This document shows, one piece after another, positions 17,668-26,401 of a stretch of 46,766 bases of DNA. This DNA comes from CAZUVM01 sp964623885. Lineage in GTDB: Bacteria > Verrucomicrobiota > Verrucomicrobiia > Limisphaerales > UBA8199. Location: contig CAZUVM010000114.1 in NCBI GenBank assembly GCA_964623885.1, positions 1 to 46,766 on the forward strand, written 5' to 3'. Within the stretch, counting starts at the first letter, position 1, and each line of letters starts with the position of its first letter. Both the position numbers and the translations under genes were made by a program. Below the pieces are notes generated by a model. The model was not told where the DNA came from, searched no databases, and saw nothing but the letters and a program-made list of their open reading frames with translations.

Positions 17668-17956
17668 TTAGTTTATTCAGGCGCGCTCCTTTAAGGCAGC
17701 CCCGCGAGGTTGCCAAGGGCCCAGTGAAATCCGACAACTTAAATCGACGAGCCAACTGGCGCGGAACGTCCGCGTGGCGAGTCAGTCCTCTCACCCACGA
17801 TATCGCTGACCCCCAGCCGGCGACCCAAGGGGATTCCTTCGCGGCCAAAACCAGTCGAGTAGGCTGCCGACTCGCAGGTCGCCGATGTTGCAGGGTCCTG
17901 CCGGACGGGCACCCAGACCTCCGCTACGGTCACCAGCCGATTGACTCGCTTTTTTC
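17668..17956. other. Gap upstream of pyrR with a repeat half-copy
   Basis: No gene is supported here. The part 17865-17934 matches the right half of the element at 29871-30015, including an identical 22-base block at 17890-17911. This block contains the hairpin-capable GCAGGGTCCTGC. A short T-run (17949-17956) lies just before the pyrR ATG. PyrR can act by attenuation in Gram-positive bacteria, but I cannot define alternative antiterminator structures here. Confidence 0.45.
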
Positions 17957-18490
17957 ATGCCTGAACCTGTCATCATATTAACCGCCCTTGCCATGGAGCG
18001 GGCGCTCAAGCGTATCGCGCACGAAATCGCCGAGCGCAACGAAGCGCCAGATGACGTGGTGGTCGTCGGGATTCAGACCGGCGGCGTTCCTGTGGCGCAA
18101 CGACTCAGCGCGCTGTTGGCCGGGATATGGGGGCAGCCGGTGCCCACCGGCCAACTTGATGTCAGCATGCACCGCGATGACCTCGATCGGCGTGTGGCGC
18201 CGCGGGTCCAGCCGACGGTCATTCCTTTTGATGTCGGCGGTCGCACCGTAGTGCTCGTCGATGATGTGCTGTTCAGCGGACGCACGGTGCGCGCGGCGAT
18301 GGACGCTTTGAACGATTTCGGACGGCCCAGACAAATCCAACTCGCGGTGTTGATCGATCGTGGACATCGGGAGCTTCCGATCAAGGCCGATTTCGTTGGC
18401 AAGAATGTTCCGACCGGCCGTGATGAAATCATCAACGTGCGGCTGGCCGAAGAAGGCGGCGTGGACGAGGTCGTGCTCGAACGCAAATGA
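17957..18490 (+). CDS. pyrR: Pyrimidine regulatory protein / uracil phosphoribosyltransferase
   Basis: A 177-residue PyrR-type phosphoribosyltransferase. The PRPP-binding motif VVLVDDVLFSGRTVRAAMDAL is unmistakable in its VDDVLFSGRT core. The flanking VVGIQTGGVPVAQRL, QLDVSMHRDDL and DRGHRELPIKADFVGKN blocks are those of PyrR rather than Upp. PyrR binds UMP or UTP and in several phyla controls pyr operon expression at the RNA level. It also has uracil phosphoribosyltransferase activity. The stop overlaps the start of pyrB by four bases (ATGA), the classical pyrR-pyrB arrangement, so co-translation is likely. The ATG at 17957 immediately follows a T-rich stretch. Whether RNA binding is retained cannot be judged by eye. 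Confidence 0.93.
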   Translation: MPEPVIILTALAMERALKRIAHEIAERNEAPDDVVVVGIQTGGVPVAQRLSALLAGIWGQPVPTGQLDVSMHRDDLDRRVAPRVQPTVIPFDVGGRTVVLVDDVLFSGRTVRAAMDALNDFGRPRQIQLAVLIDRGHRELPIKADFVGKNVPTGRDEIINVRLAEEGGVDEVVLERK

Positions 18491-19428
18491 GCTGGCAACG
18501 CAAACATCTGTTGGACATTGAATCGCTTTCCGTCGATGAGATCACGACCGTGTTGGAAACGGCGCGCGCGTTCAAGGCGGTTGGTGAGCGGGCGATCAAA
18601 AAAGTCCCGGCTTTGCGCGGCAAGACCGTGGTCAACTTGTTCGTTGAACCTTCGACCCGCACCCGGATCAGTTTTGAATTGTCCGAGCAGCGCCTGTCGG
18701 CTGATATCATCAACTTCACCGCCGAGGCTTCCTCGTTGAAAAAGGGCGAGACACTAAAAGACACGGCGCGCAACCTCGAAGCGCTGAACACTGATTTCAT
18801 CGTCATCCGCCACAGCGCTTCCGGCGCACCGCACTTCTTGTCGCGCGTGCTCAATGCGAGCGTCATCAACGCCGGCGACGGCGCGCACGAACATCCAACG
18901 CAGGCTTTGTTGGATACCTTCACGATTCGCGAGCGCAAAGGAAAGATCGCGGGATTGAACGTTACGATCCTGGGCGACATTCTGTACAGCCGCGTGGCGC
19001 GATCGGATATTTGGGCATTAACCAAGCTCGGCGCCAAGGTCACCTTGTGTGGGCCAAGCACGTTGGTGCCGCGCGCTTTCGAGCAGATGGGCTGCCGGGT
19101 CACTTACAATGTGGAGGAAGCAATTGCTGATGCCGATATCATAAACCTCCTGCGCATCCAGCATGAGCGTCAGCGCAAAAGCGCCTTCCCCAGCCTGGGC
19201 GAATATACCAGCTTGTTCGGCTTGACGCGCGCGCGCATGGCACTCACCAAGCCCGGCGTCCTGATCATGCACCCCGGACCCATCAACCGCGGGGTCGAGA
19301 TCGACAGCGACATCGCCGATTGCGACCGCTCCGTGATCCTCGAACAGGTCACCAACGGCTTGGCGGTGCGCATGGCTGTCCTTTTCCTGGTTAATGGGGG
19401 CAAGGGACCGCAGGAAGTGGTGGGTTAA
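18487..19428 (+). CDS. pyrB: Aspartate carbamoyltransferase catalytic subunit
   Basis: PyrB joins carbamoyl phosphate and aspartate, the first committed pyrimidine step. The 313-residue protein has the carbamoyl-phosphate motif STRTRISFE and the LKKGETLKDTARNLEAL block. It also has HPTQALLDTFTI, and MHPGPINRGVEI near the end, all diagnostic for ATCase rather than ornithine carbamoyltransferase. It overlaps pyrR by four bases. No pyrI regulatory subunit and no pyrC follow directly. A dihydroorotase gene lies on the other strand at 26873, so the pathway is split. Control probably goes through PyrR. Confidence 0.95.
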   Translation: MSWQRKHLLDIESLSVDEITTVLETARAFKAVGERAIKKVPALRGKTVVNLFVEPSTRTRISFELSEQRLSADIINFTAEASSLKKGETLKDTARNLEALNTDFIVIRHSASGAPHFLSRVLNASVINAGDGAHEHPTQALLDTFTIRERKGKIAGLNVTILGDILYSRVARSDIWALTKLGAKVTLCGPSTLVPRAFEQMGCRVTYNVEEAIADADIINLLRIQHERQRKSAFPSLGEYTSLFGLTRARMALTKPGVLIMHPGPINRGVEIDSDIADCDRSVILEQVTNGLAVRMAVLFLVNGGKGPQEVVG

Positions 19429-19497
19429 GCGCGGAAGTGCGTATTTGGAGAAAAGCTGCGGAGCGCTGGTGGTAATCTCTGCGTAATCACCATTCCT

Positions 19498-19526
19498 GCC
19501 GCTGCGAGCGGGACCGCTCGCGCTCC
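19498..19526. repeat. Dispersed palindrome, family B copy 2 (inverted)
   Basis: Read on the minus strand this is GCGAGCGGTCCCGCTCGC between GGAGC and AGCGGC, nearly identical to the copy at 43781-43809. The neighbouring bases (GGAATGGT on the minus strand) are also shared with that copy. It fills most of the gap between pyrB and the DUF1343 gene. Confidence 0.6.
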
Positions 19527-19545
19527 GTGCGCTGCCGGCTCGATT

Positions 19546-20748
19546 ATGAAACTCGGCATTGAACGTTTCCTGGAAAGCGCCGATATACGCGACTGTTTGA
19601 AAGGCCGACGCGTAGCATTGCTCGGTCATCCTGCTTCGGTCACGCGTGTCGGCACCCACACGCTTGATGAATTAGCCGGGTGCCATGAGTTCAAGCTGTC
19701 CGCCGCGCTGGGGCCGCAGCACGGAATGCGCGGTGATAAACAGGACAACATGATCGAATCGGAGGATTATGCAGACCCGCGCCTGCGAATCCCCGTGTTC
19801 AGCCTCTATGGAAAAGTGCGACGACCAACGCCGGAAATGCTGGCGCATTTCGACGTGCTGCTCGTCGACCTGCAAGACATTGGCACGCGCATTTACACTT
19901 TCCTGACCACGCTGGCGTACATGCTCGAAGCAAGCGCGGCCAGCGGCAAAGCTGTCTGGGTGTTGGAGCGGCCGAACCCGGCAGGCCGGGCAGCCGAAGG
20001 AACTATCCTCGAACCGGGCTGGGAAAGTTTTGTCGGCGTAGCACCGCTATTAATGCGGCATGGGCTTACGCTCGGAGAGTTTGCGCGCTGGTACGTAGCG
20101 CACCGCAGGCTGAACGTCGACTTGCAGATCGTCGAAATGGAGGGCTACAAACCGAACACTGCGCCGGGCTATGGTTGGCCGGTAATTGAATTGCCGTGGG
20201 TAAACCCAAGTCCGAATGCCTCGAGCCTGAACATGACGCGGTGTTTTCCCGGCACCGTGCTGTTTGAAGGAACAACTCTTTCGGAAGGACGCGGAACAAC
20301 CAATCCCTTAGAGATCGTTGGAGCTCCCGACATTGACTTCGACCGAGTTTTGCGCCGGGCGCAAAACCTTGCTCCGGCGTGGCTGCAAGGGTGCGTAATT
20401 CGGCGATGCAACTTCGAGCCGACATTTCAAAAGCACAAAGGATGGCTTTGTTCCGGCGTGCAAATTCATACGGATTATGCTCAGTACCGGCCGCAAAGAT
20501 TCCGGCCTTACCGGTTAGGAGCATTGCTGTTGAAATCCATCCGGTTGGAGTACCCGGATTACGCGTTGTGGCACCGGTTGCCTTATGAGTACGAGATGAA
20601 ACGGATGGCGATCGATCTTTTGAGCGGCGGCACGTTCCTGCGTGAATGGGTGGATAACGTTTCCGCTACGCCGGGCGATTTTGAAAAACGCCTTGCTGCC
20701 GACGAGCGAGTGTGGATTCAGCAACGGCGGCCCTTCCTGAGCTATTAA
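19546..20748 (+). CDS. DUF1343 / NamZ-type exo-N-acetylmuramidase
   Basis: A 400-residue member of the DUF1343 family, recognisable by GHPASVTRVG, LGPQHGMRGDKQDNM and the IPVFSLYG segment. VDLQDIGTRIYTFLTTLAYML, LERPNPAGRAAEG and FEGTTLSEGRGTTNPLEIVGAP follow. Characterised members (NamZ) remove terminal N-acetylmuramic acid from peptidoglycan fragments, a role in cell-wall recycling or scavenging. Many relatives are exported, but here the ATG at 19546 starts directly on MKLGIERFLES without a signal peptide. The enzyme would therefore act in the cytosol on imported muropeptides, unless an upstream start was missed. Its stop overlaps the convergent thioesterase stop by four bases. Confidence 0.85.
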   Translation: MKLGIERFLESADIRDCLKGRRVALLGHPASVTRVGTHTLDELAGCHEFKLSAALGPQHGMRGDKQDNMIESEDYADPRLRIPVFSLYGKVRRPTPEMLAHFDVLLVDLQDIGTRIYTFLTTLAYMLEASAASGKAVWVLERPNPAGRAAEGTILEPGWESFVGVAPLLMRHGLTLGEFARWYVAHRRLNVDLQIVEMEGYKPNTAPGYGWPVIELPWVNPSPNASSLNMTRCFPGTVLFEGTTLSEGRGTTNPLEIVGAPDIDFDRVLRRAQNLAPAWLQGCVIRRCNFEPTFQKHKGWLCSGVQIHTDYAQYRPQRFRPYRLGALLLKSIRLEYPDYALWHRLPYEYEMKRMAIDLLSGGTFLREWVDNVSATPGDFEKRLAADERVWIQQRRPFLSY

Positions 20749-21182
20749 ACCGACTTTTGAGATCCCAAATCCTCAGCCTTTGTCATCATTTCCACAAACC
20801 AGGCCGGCGGGCGAATGGGTTTAGCCTGGCGATCGGTGAATGCGTGGATGGTGTAGCCGCGGACGACGGGGCGGCCTGAATCGGCGCGTGTGATTTGGAC
20901 CTCGAACCGGAGCCGGGCGCGTCCGAAGAGATCGGCAACCGAAGCGACTTTGAGCAGATCGTCATAACGCGCCCCACCTTGAAACTCGAGATGAGCTTCA
21001 ACAACCGGCAGAAAGACCCCTTTTTCTTCGAGCGCGGCATAAGACATGCCCAGCCGGCGGCGCATCAGTTCGCTGCGGCCGCATTCGAACCAATCTAGTG
21101 CGCGGGCATTATAAAACGTGCCCATTTGGTCGGTCTCGCCGTAGCGAACCCGGAGCTCGAGCACGTCGGAGAGTTTAGTCAT
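20745..21182 (-). CDS. Hotdog-fold acyl-CoA thioesterase
   Basis: A 145-residue protein of the 4-hydroxybenzoyl-CoA thioesterase/YbgC type. The N-terminal signature RVRYGETDQMGTFYNARALDWFECGR carries the catalytic Asp of the family (GETDQMG, where YbgC has YEDTDAGG). The following LEFQGGARYDDLLKVAS and RLRFEVQITRADSG strands fit a single hotdog domain. Substrate is unknown; YbgC proteins act on acyl-CoA and are often linked to envelope lipid metabolism. No tol-pal genes are adjacent. It is convergent with the DUF1343 gene, and its start lies at the edge of a 323-base gap. Confidence 0.85.
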   Translation of the reverse strand: MTKLSDVLELRVRYGETDQMGTFYNARALDWFECGRSELMRRRLGMSYAALEEKGVFLPVVEAHLEFQGGARYDDLLKVASVADLFGRARLRFEVQITRADSGRPVVRGYTIHAFTDRQAKPIRPPAWFVEMMTKAEDLGSQKSV

Positions 21183-21505
21183 AGGCGCGCGTTGTTCATT
21201 AAAAACTGCGAACGAATAGGAATAGGCGGCTATCGCTCGCTGCCTGGATTCAGCAAGCGGATAGCTGTCGAGAATAGAAGTTTGCCGATGGAAAACAAGG
21301 CAGCAGGAGTTCGTAGAGTTCGTAATAGAATCAGGGACGCCGAGGACGGCGTTCCTACCGCGGGATCCCTACCGTCTGTTTTGACCGATTCGCGTGCCAA
21401 TGACGTGATTATGGTGTAGAGTGTGCTGAACCACCGAGGCATGGATTGGAATTTCCCCAGCAGCAGGAAGCGCGCGGGCGAACCGCAACACAAGGTTAAC
21501 GGGTT
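21183..21505. other. Gap with family A palindrome copy 2
   Basis: No gene is supported in this divergent gap. The palindrome GGACGCCGAGGACGGCGTTCC (one extra T) is at 21335-21355, followed by TACCGCGGGATCCCTACCG. This looks like a second, partial copy of the same tail (compare CCCTACCG after the copy at 24230). Promoters for the thioesterase and the sensor kinase must lie here, but none is clear. Confidence 0.5.
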
Positions 21506-23011
21506 ATGCCAGGGCCAAAGATTCTTGCGCCACTAAAGAGTGCGCGCAGCGGACCTGATGGACGCGGGGCAGTCAGGCGCTATGTGCTGGCGCTGGCCTG
21601 CGTTGCCGTTGCGATTGGTATCCGTTGGTCGCTGAACCCATTAATAGGCAATCGATTTCCGTGGATCTTCTTCCTGCCGGCCATTCTGGCCGGTGCCTGG
21701 TACGGCGGTTTAGGCCCGGGGATTTTGGCGACCGGGCTCAGCGTATTGGCCGGCGTTGTCCTGTGGATCGAGCCGGGCTACGGTCGAGTGCCGATGTGGG
21801 CAAGCATTGTCGCCTTTGTCGTCTGCGCTGTGTTCATCAATGTCCTGGCGGAAATGTCAAACCGGGCGCGGCGGGACCTCGAATTGGAAAGAAGTTTTCT
21901 CAGTTCAGTGCTTTCGAGCATTACCGATGGCTTCGTGGTGCTGAGCCCGGAATGGCGTTTCACCTATGTCAATTCAGCGGCCGCGAACATCGCCAATCAA
22001 TCGATACCCGATCTGCTTGATCGCGTCATCTGGGAGGTCTTTCCACAACTACGAGATACGGTCTTTGAGGAGGAATTGCTGCGTTCGCGCCGAGAGGAAG
22101 TCCCCGCGCATTTTGAAATGTCTTATCCGAAGGCCAATGTTTGGCTGGAGTTTCGTGCCCATCCGATGGCGGGCAGCACCGCGATTTATGTGGCGGACAT
22201 CTCGGCGCGCAAAAAGGCCGAAATCGGATTGGCCGAGGCAAAAGAGCAACTGGCTGTGCACGCTGAGAATATGGAGCGCCTGGTACGGGAGCGCACCGCG
22301 CGGCTGGAAGAGACCGTGAGGAAGCTCGAAGAAACCATTGTTGAACTCGAACGTTTCTCTTACACGATCTCGCACGACTTGCGTGCGCCGCTGCGCGCGA
22401 TGCAGAGCTTCGCTCAATTTCTTGAGGAGGACTACGGGACCAGGCTTGATGCGACCGCCCGCGATTATCTCGGTCGCATCCGAGCTTCCGCTCGTCATAT
22501 GGACCAATTAATCCAGGATGTGCTTGCTTATGCGCGTACCTCGCGCGAGCAGCTACACCCGGAAGCGATTGCGCTGGATCCGTTATTCGATGAAGTCCTG
22601 GCACAATACGCGCCGCAAGATGCGGCTTCGATCCACGTGCGGCATCCGCTTGGGGCTGTGCAGGGCAGCCGACCCTTGCTCACTCAAGTAGTCTCGAATC
22701 TCGTCGGCAACGCGGTCAAATTCGTTCAGCCCGGCACCAAACCTAATGTGGAGATCTGGAGCGAACAGGCCGATGGTCGGCGACGCGTGTTCTTCAAGGA
22801 CGATGGCGTCGGCATCCCACTCGAGGCGCAAGGTAAGATTTTCGGCATTTTCGAAAAGGCGCACGGCCGGACATACCCCGGCACCGGCATCGGTTTGGCA
22901 ATTGTAAAACGCGCACTGGAGCGGATGGACGGCCGGGTTGCCTTCGAATCCAAGGTTAACCGGGGCAGCACGTTTTGGATCGACTTGCCGGTTGCAAAGG
23001 ATAATCGATAA
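21506..23011 (+). CDS. Membrane sensor histidine kinase (DUF4118-PAS-HisKA-HATPase)
   Basis: A 501-residue orphan sensor kinase. Residues about 25-115 contain three to four hydrophobic segments like the KdpD-type DUF4118 sensor (FPWIFFLPAILAGAWYGGLGPG). A PAS domain follows (about 128-235, DGFVVLSPEWRFTYVNSAA), then a coiled-coil linker (residues about 240-280). The dimerisation domain has the phospho-acceptor His290 in SHDLRAPLRAMQSF. The ATP-binding domain shows NLVGNAVKF (N box), KDDGVGIP (G1) and GTGIGLAIVKRALERM (G2). No response regulator is next to it, so its partner and signal are unknown. The architecture resembles cyanobacterial-phytochrome-like light or redox kinases in the catalytic part, but it has no GAF/PHY domain. 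Confidence 0.9.
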   Translation: MPGPKILAPLKSARSGPDGRGAVRRYVLALACVAVAIGIRWSLNPLIGNRFPWIFFLPAILAGAWYGGLGPGILATGLSVLAGVVLWIEPGYGRVPMWASIVAFVVCAVFINVLAEMSNRARRDLELERSFLSSVLSSITDGFVVLSPEWRFTYVNSAAANIANQSIPDLLDRVIWEVFPQLRDTVFEEELLRSRREEVPAHFEMSYPKANVWLEFRAHPMAGSTAIYVADISARKKAEIGLAEAKEQLAVHAENMERLVRERTARLEETVRKLEETIVELERFSYTISHDLRAPLRAMQSFAQFLEEDYGTRLDATARDYLGRIRASARHMDQLIQDVLAYARTSREQLHPEAIALDPLFDEVLAQYAPQDAASIHVRHPLGAVQGSRPLLTQVVSNLVGNAVKFVQPGTKPNVEIWSEQADGRRRVFFKDDGVGIPLEAQGKIFGIFEKAHGRTYPGTGIGLAIVKRALERMDGRVAFESKVNRGSTFWIDLPVAKDNR

Positions 23012-23019
23012 GCCATCAG

Positions 23020-24168
23020 CTAGTACGTCGGCACGGTCGCGTCGATTTCCCGGGACCAGGCCGTGATGCCGCCGCGAACACTCTTGACGTGCTTAAAGCC
23101 GTGTTGGCGCAGGAACTCGACGGCCTGGAGCGAGCGGCCGCCCATTTTACAGTGGATGAAATAGGGCTGTTCCGGATCCAGCTCAGTGTAACGCCGGGCC
23201 AATTGGCTCAGCGGCAGCAGCGGAACGCCATCCACGCGCGCGATCTCGTACTCACCGGGTTCGCGCACGTCGATGACCCGCACGCCTAGTTGGCGATTAT
23301 CCAGAGCCTCTTTCATTTGCTGAACGGTGACTTCATCGGGATGCATGGCAGTATCTTCGGGTTTGTTGTTCAAGCCGCAAAATCCTTCATAATCGATGAG
23401 TTCTGTGATGGTGGGATGTTCGCCACAAAGAGGGCAGCATGGATCTCGGCGGAGTTTGAGTTCGCGGAACTGCATATCCAGCGCGTTATAGAGCAGCAGC
23501 CGATTGAGAAGCGGCGTGCCGATGCCGGCCGCTAGTTTGAGGATCTCCGTGGCCTGGATCAGCCCAATAACCCCCGGCAACACACCCAGAACGCCGCCTT
23601 CCGCGCAACTGGGCACCATTCCAGGTGGCGGTGGCTCAGGATAAAGACAGCGATAACAGGGGCCGCCCAGGTGCGGCGCAAAAACGCTGGCCTGGCCTTC
23701 AAACCGGAAGATGGAGCCATAGACGTTCGGTTTGCGCAGCAGGACACAAGCGTCGTTGGTCAGGTAACGCGTAGGAAAATTGTCCGTGCCGTCTACGACA
23801 ATGTCGTAAGGGCGAATGATCTCGAGCGCATTCTGGCTGGTCAGCCGCTCTTCGTGCAGACAGATTTCAACGTCGGGATTGATCCGGCCGATCGCGTCAC
23901 GAGCCGATTCGGTCTTGCTGCGGCCGACGTCCGGTGTGCCATGAATGATCTGGCGTTGAAGGTTCGAGAACTCGACCGCATCAAAGTCGACAATGCCAAT
24001 TTTGCCAATGCCCGCCGCTGCCAGGTAAAGCGCAATCGGCGAGCCAAGTCCGCCCGCGCCGATGCATAGAACACTGGTCGCGCAAATCTTCGCTTGGCCG
24101 CTCGCCCCGACTTCCGGCAACAAAAGGTGGCGTGAGTAACGCCTTAGTTGTTCCGAGGTAAGCTGCAT
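23020..24168 (-). CDS. moeB: MoeB/ThiF-type adenylyltransferase with rhodanese domain
   Basis: A 382-residue fusion protein. The N-terminal E1-like domain has the nucleotide-binding GAGGLGSPIALYLAAAGIG, FSNLQRQIIH, the TDNFPTRYL block and SCAEGGVLGVLPGVIG. Two zinc CxxC pairs, CYRC and CPLC, are also present. The C-terminal rhodanese domain (about residues 275-382) carries the active-site Cys in HCKMGGRS. Such fusions (MoeZ, MOCS3, Uba4 type) adenylate and then sulfurate the C-terminus of a small ubiquitin-like sulfur carrier for molybdopterin, thiamine or tRNA thiolation. The ATG at 24168 begins MQLTSEQLRRYSRHLLLPEVG, the canonical start. Twelve residues upstream look like translated leader. 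No moaD/thiS partner is in the window, so the pathway is undecided. Confidence 0.9.
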   Translation of the reverse strand: MQLTSEQLRRYSRHLLLPEVGASGQAKICATSVLCIGAGGLGSPIALYLAAAGIGKIGIVDFDAVEFSNLQRQIIHGTPDVGRSKTESARDAIGRINPDVEICLHEERLTSQNALEIIRPYDIVVDGTDNFPTRYLTNDACVLLRKPNVYGSIFRFEGQASVFAPHLGGPCYRCLYPEPPPPGMVPSCAEGGVLGVLPGVIGLIQATEILKLAAGIGTPLLNRLLLYNALDMQFRELKLRRDPCCPLCGEHPTITELIDYEGFCGLNNKPEDTAMHPDEVTVQQMKEALDNRQLGVRVIDVREPGEYEIARVDGVPLLPLSQLARRYTELDPEQPYFIHCKMGGRSLQAVEFLRQHGFKHVKSVRGGITAWSREIDATVPTY

Positions 24169-24229
24169 CGGCGACAAAATAGAGCAGCCCGGGGCGGCAG
24201 GCAAACCAGAGCGGAGGTATGGGAGTATG

Positions 24230-24249
24230 GGACGCCGAGGACGGCGTCC
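24230..24249. repeat. Dispersed palindrome, family A copy 3
   Basis: GGACGCCGAGGACGGCGTCC, with perfect 8-bp arms around AGGA, is followed by CTACCG as in the copy at 21335. It lies in the gap between the MoeB and RNB genes. A partly related GGAGGACGGAGTGGCGTTCC follows at about 24265, as if a decayed second copy sat next to it. Confidence 0.6.
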
Positions 24250-24341
24250 CTACCGAGAAGTGCGGGAGGACGGAGTGGCGTTCCTAGCAAAGAATTGAGG
24301 ACTGCTTGCCAGAGCGGTGGCGGCAAGCGAGGATTCTACCC

Positions 24342-25796
24342 ATGCCAATGCCGGTAATTGATCTGAAGGCTCGCGCGCGTCGGGCCATGGTGGAAAGCGG
24401 TTTTCACCCCGATTTTTCCCCCGAGGTGATGCGCGAGGTGCAAGTAGCGAAACCCGTTCAGATTTCGAATCCCGAACCGCGCGACCTTCGCAGTCTGCTT
24501 TGGTCTTCGATCGACAACGATCAATCACGCGATCTGGACCAAATCGAATACGTGGAACCGCTTGAGGGAGGCGCGATCCGTTTGATGGTCGGGATTGCGG
24601 ATGTGGATGGCTCCGTGCCGGCCGGGTCCGCTACCGACCGCCATGCTGCGTCCGAAAGCACATCGGTCTATACGGGAGTCGAGACCTTCCCCATGCTCCC
24701 GCCCGAGCTGTCGACGGATAAGACATCCTTGCTCGGAGGGCAGGAACGGCTCGCAATGATCGTCGAAGTGCGGGTGCTTTCTTCCGGTGAAGCACAGTTC
24801 GAGTCGATCTATTCCGCGCGGACACTGAATCGGTCGAAGCTGGCTTACAGCAGCACGGGAGCCTGGCTTGAGGGGACAGGTTCCATGCCGCCGGCGATTG
24901 CCACGGTCTCGGGTATGGAGGCGCAGCTCCAGTTGCAGCAGCAGGTCTCGCAGCGACTGCGTGATTTTCGCAAACAACACGGCGCTCTCACTTTCGACTC
25001 ACCGGAGGCAACACCGGTGCTGGAGAACGGCGAAGTTAAAGACCTGTCCCTTCGCAAACACAACGCGGCTGAGGACATCATCGAAAGCTTCATGGTTGCC
25101 GCCAACGTGGCGATAGCGATGTGCCTGCGGCAGCAACAGCGGCCTTGCATCCGCCGCGTGGTCAAAACGCCGCGGCGCTGGGAACGCATTCGCGCCATTG
25201 CCTTGCAGTATGGCACAACCCTACCGGAACAACCCGACCCGCGCGCTCTTTCCGACTTCCTGGCGGCCCGCCAGAGCGCCGATGCCCTGCATTTTCCTGA
25301 TCTTTCTCTTTCGATTGTGAAACTTCTAGGCCCAGGCGAGTACATTGTTGAAACTCCCGGTCAGGAGCAGCAAGGCCACTTCGGTTTGGCGGTGATGGAT
25401 TACACTCATTCAACGGCGCCCAACCGGCGGTATGCGGATCTCGTCACTCAGCGCTTGCTCAAATCGGTTGCAAGGGGTCAAGGTTCGCCTTATACGGAAG
25501 CGGAGCTCGGCGCAATTGCGACGCACTGCACGGATCGCGAGGAGGCCGCGCGCAAACTCGAGCGGTTCATGCGCAAAGTCATCGCCGCCAGCCTGCTCAG
25601 CGGGCGCATCGGCGAGACATTCGACGGCATTGTGACCGGCGCTTCACCCAAAGGCACTTATGTGCGGCTCCTGGGGTTCCCCGCGGAAGGCCGCCTGGTC
25701 AGCGGGACGCAGGGGATAGACGTCGGCGACCGGCTTCGCGTGCGGCTGTCGGGAATGAACGTGGACAAGGGATTCATTGATTTTGACAAGGCTTAA
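24342..25796 (+). CDS. RNase II/R family RNB-domain exoribonuclease
   Basis: A 484-residue protein whose centre is an RNB catalytic domain. The magnesium-binding signature SIDNDQSRDLDQIE carries Asp58, Asp60, Asp64 and Asp66. These match the aspartates of RNase II and RNase R. The segment continues with LMVGIADVDGSVPAGS and the later MDYTHSTAPNRRYADLVTQRLL, the usual C-terminal part of the RNB fold. There is no cold-shock domain at the N-terminus. The C-terminus holds a short S1/OB-like segment (FDGIVTGASPKGTYVRLLGFP). It is thus shorter than RNase R and resembles compact RNB proteins of the DIS3/RNB-like type. It probably degrades RNA 3' to 5' in the cytosol. The ATG at 24342 was preferred over one at 24306. 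The GmhA-like gene follows after 21 bases. Confidence 0.88.
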   Translation: MPMPVIDLKARARRAMVESGFHPDFSPEVMREVQVAKPVQISNPEPRDLRSLLWSSIDNDQSRDLDQIEYVEPLEGGAIRLMVGIADVDGSVPAGSATDRHAASESTSVYTGVETFPMLPPELSTDKTSLLGGQERLAMIVEVRVLSSGEAQFESIYSARTLNRSKLAYSSTGAWLEGTGSMPPAIATVSGMEAQLQLQQQVSQRLRDFRKQHGALTFDSPEATPVLENGEVKDLSLRKHNAAEDIIESFMVAANVAIAMCLRQQQRPCIRRVVKTPRRWERIRAIALQYGTTLPEQPDPRALSDFLAARQSADALHFPDLSLSIVKLLGPGEYIVETPGQEQQGHFGLAVMDYTHSTAPNRRYADLVTQRLLKSVARGQGSPYTEAELGAIATHCTDREEAARKLERFMRKVIAASLLSGRIGETFDGIVTGASPKGTYVRLLGFPAEGRLVSGTQGIDVGDRLRVRLSGMNVDKGFIDFDKA

Positions 25797-25817
25797 GGCT
25801 GATTTACTTTCGGCGGC

Positions 25818-26384
25818 ATGACTCTGTTGCAACGCGCCATTGCGGACTCGGTCGCCACGATGCAAGCCTTGAGCTCGCTGGAAGAGCCACTCACGCGCGC
25901 TGCCGGGATGGTGCTGGGGTGCCTTTCGTCAGGTCACAAGCTGCTGGTTTGTGGGAACGGCGGCAGCGCCTCCGATGCGACGCACCTGGCCACTGAGTTC
26001 CTCTGCCGCTATCGTGAGGATCGCCGGCCGTATCCGGCGATTTCCCTGACTGCCAACGGCGAATTCATGACGGCCGTTTGCAATGATTACCAGGCGGACG
26101 ACATTTTTGCCAGGCAGGTATGGGGATTGGGCCAGGCGGGCGACGTGCTGGTTGCTTTTACCACCAGCGGCAAATCAAAAAACATCCTGCACGCGGTCGA
26201 ACAAGCGCGACGTCAGGGGCTGGAGAGCCTTTGCTTTCTCGGGCGCGATGGCGGGTTCACCAAGGGCGTCGCTACCCTGGATTTGATCGTTCCCGGCAAA
26301 GACACCGCCCGGATACAGGAGGGGCAAAAACTGCTGTTCCACGTCCTCTGTGAACTGGTCGAGGAGAAGCTGCCGCGAGCGTAG
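25818..26384 (+). CDS. gmhA: SIS-domain phosphoheptose isomerase (GmhA-like)
   Basis: A 188-residue protein consisting of one SIS domain. The signature LLVCGNGGSASDATHLATEFLCRY and the AFTTSGKSKNILHAVEQAR block are those of sedoheptulose-7-phosphate isomerase (GmhA). This enzyme makes heptose for the LPS inner core. Relatives such as DiaA, a DnaA-binding protein, look very similar, so the role is likely but not proven. Histidines and glutamates for the active site seem present (HLATEF; EGQKLLFHVLCELVEE). The spacing of 21 bases to the upstream RNase gene suggests one operon. No other heptose genes are in the window. Confidence 0.85.
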   Translation: MTLLQRAIADSVATMQALSSLEEPLTRAAGMVLGCLSSGHKLLVCGNGGSASDATHLATEFLCRYREDRRPYPAISLTANGEFMTAVCNDYQADDIFARQVWGLGQAGDVLVAFTTSGKSKNILHAVEQARRQGLESLCFLGRDGGFTKGVATLDLIVPGKDTARIQEGQKLLFHVLCELVEEKLPRA

Positions 26385-26401
26385 GATAGTTGCGGGGGCG
26401 A

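Noticed and set aside
17668..17956. PyrR-dependent attenuator upstream of pyrR
   Set aside because: A T-run is present before the start codon, but I could not find the mutually exclusive hairpins or a PyrR-binding loop. A mobile-looking repeat explains much of the sequence.
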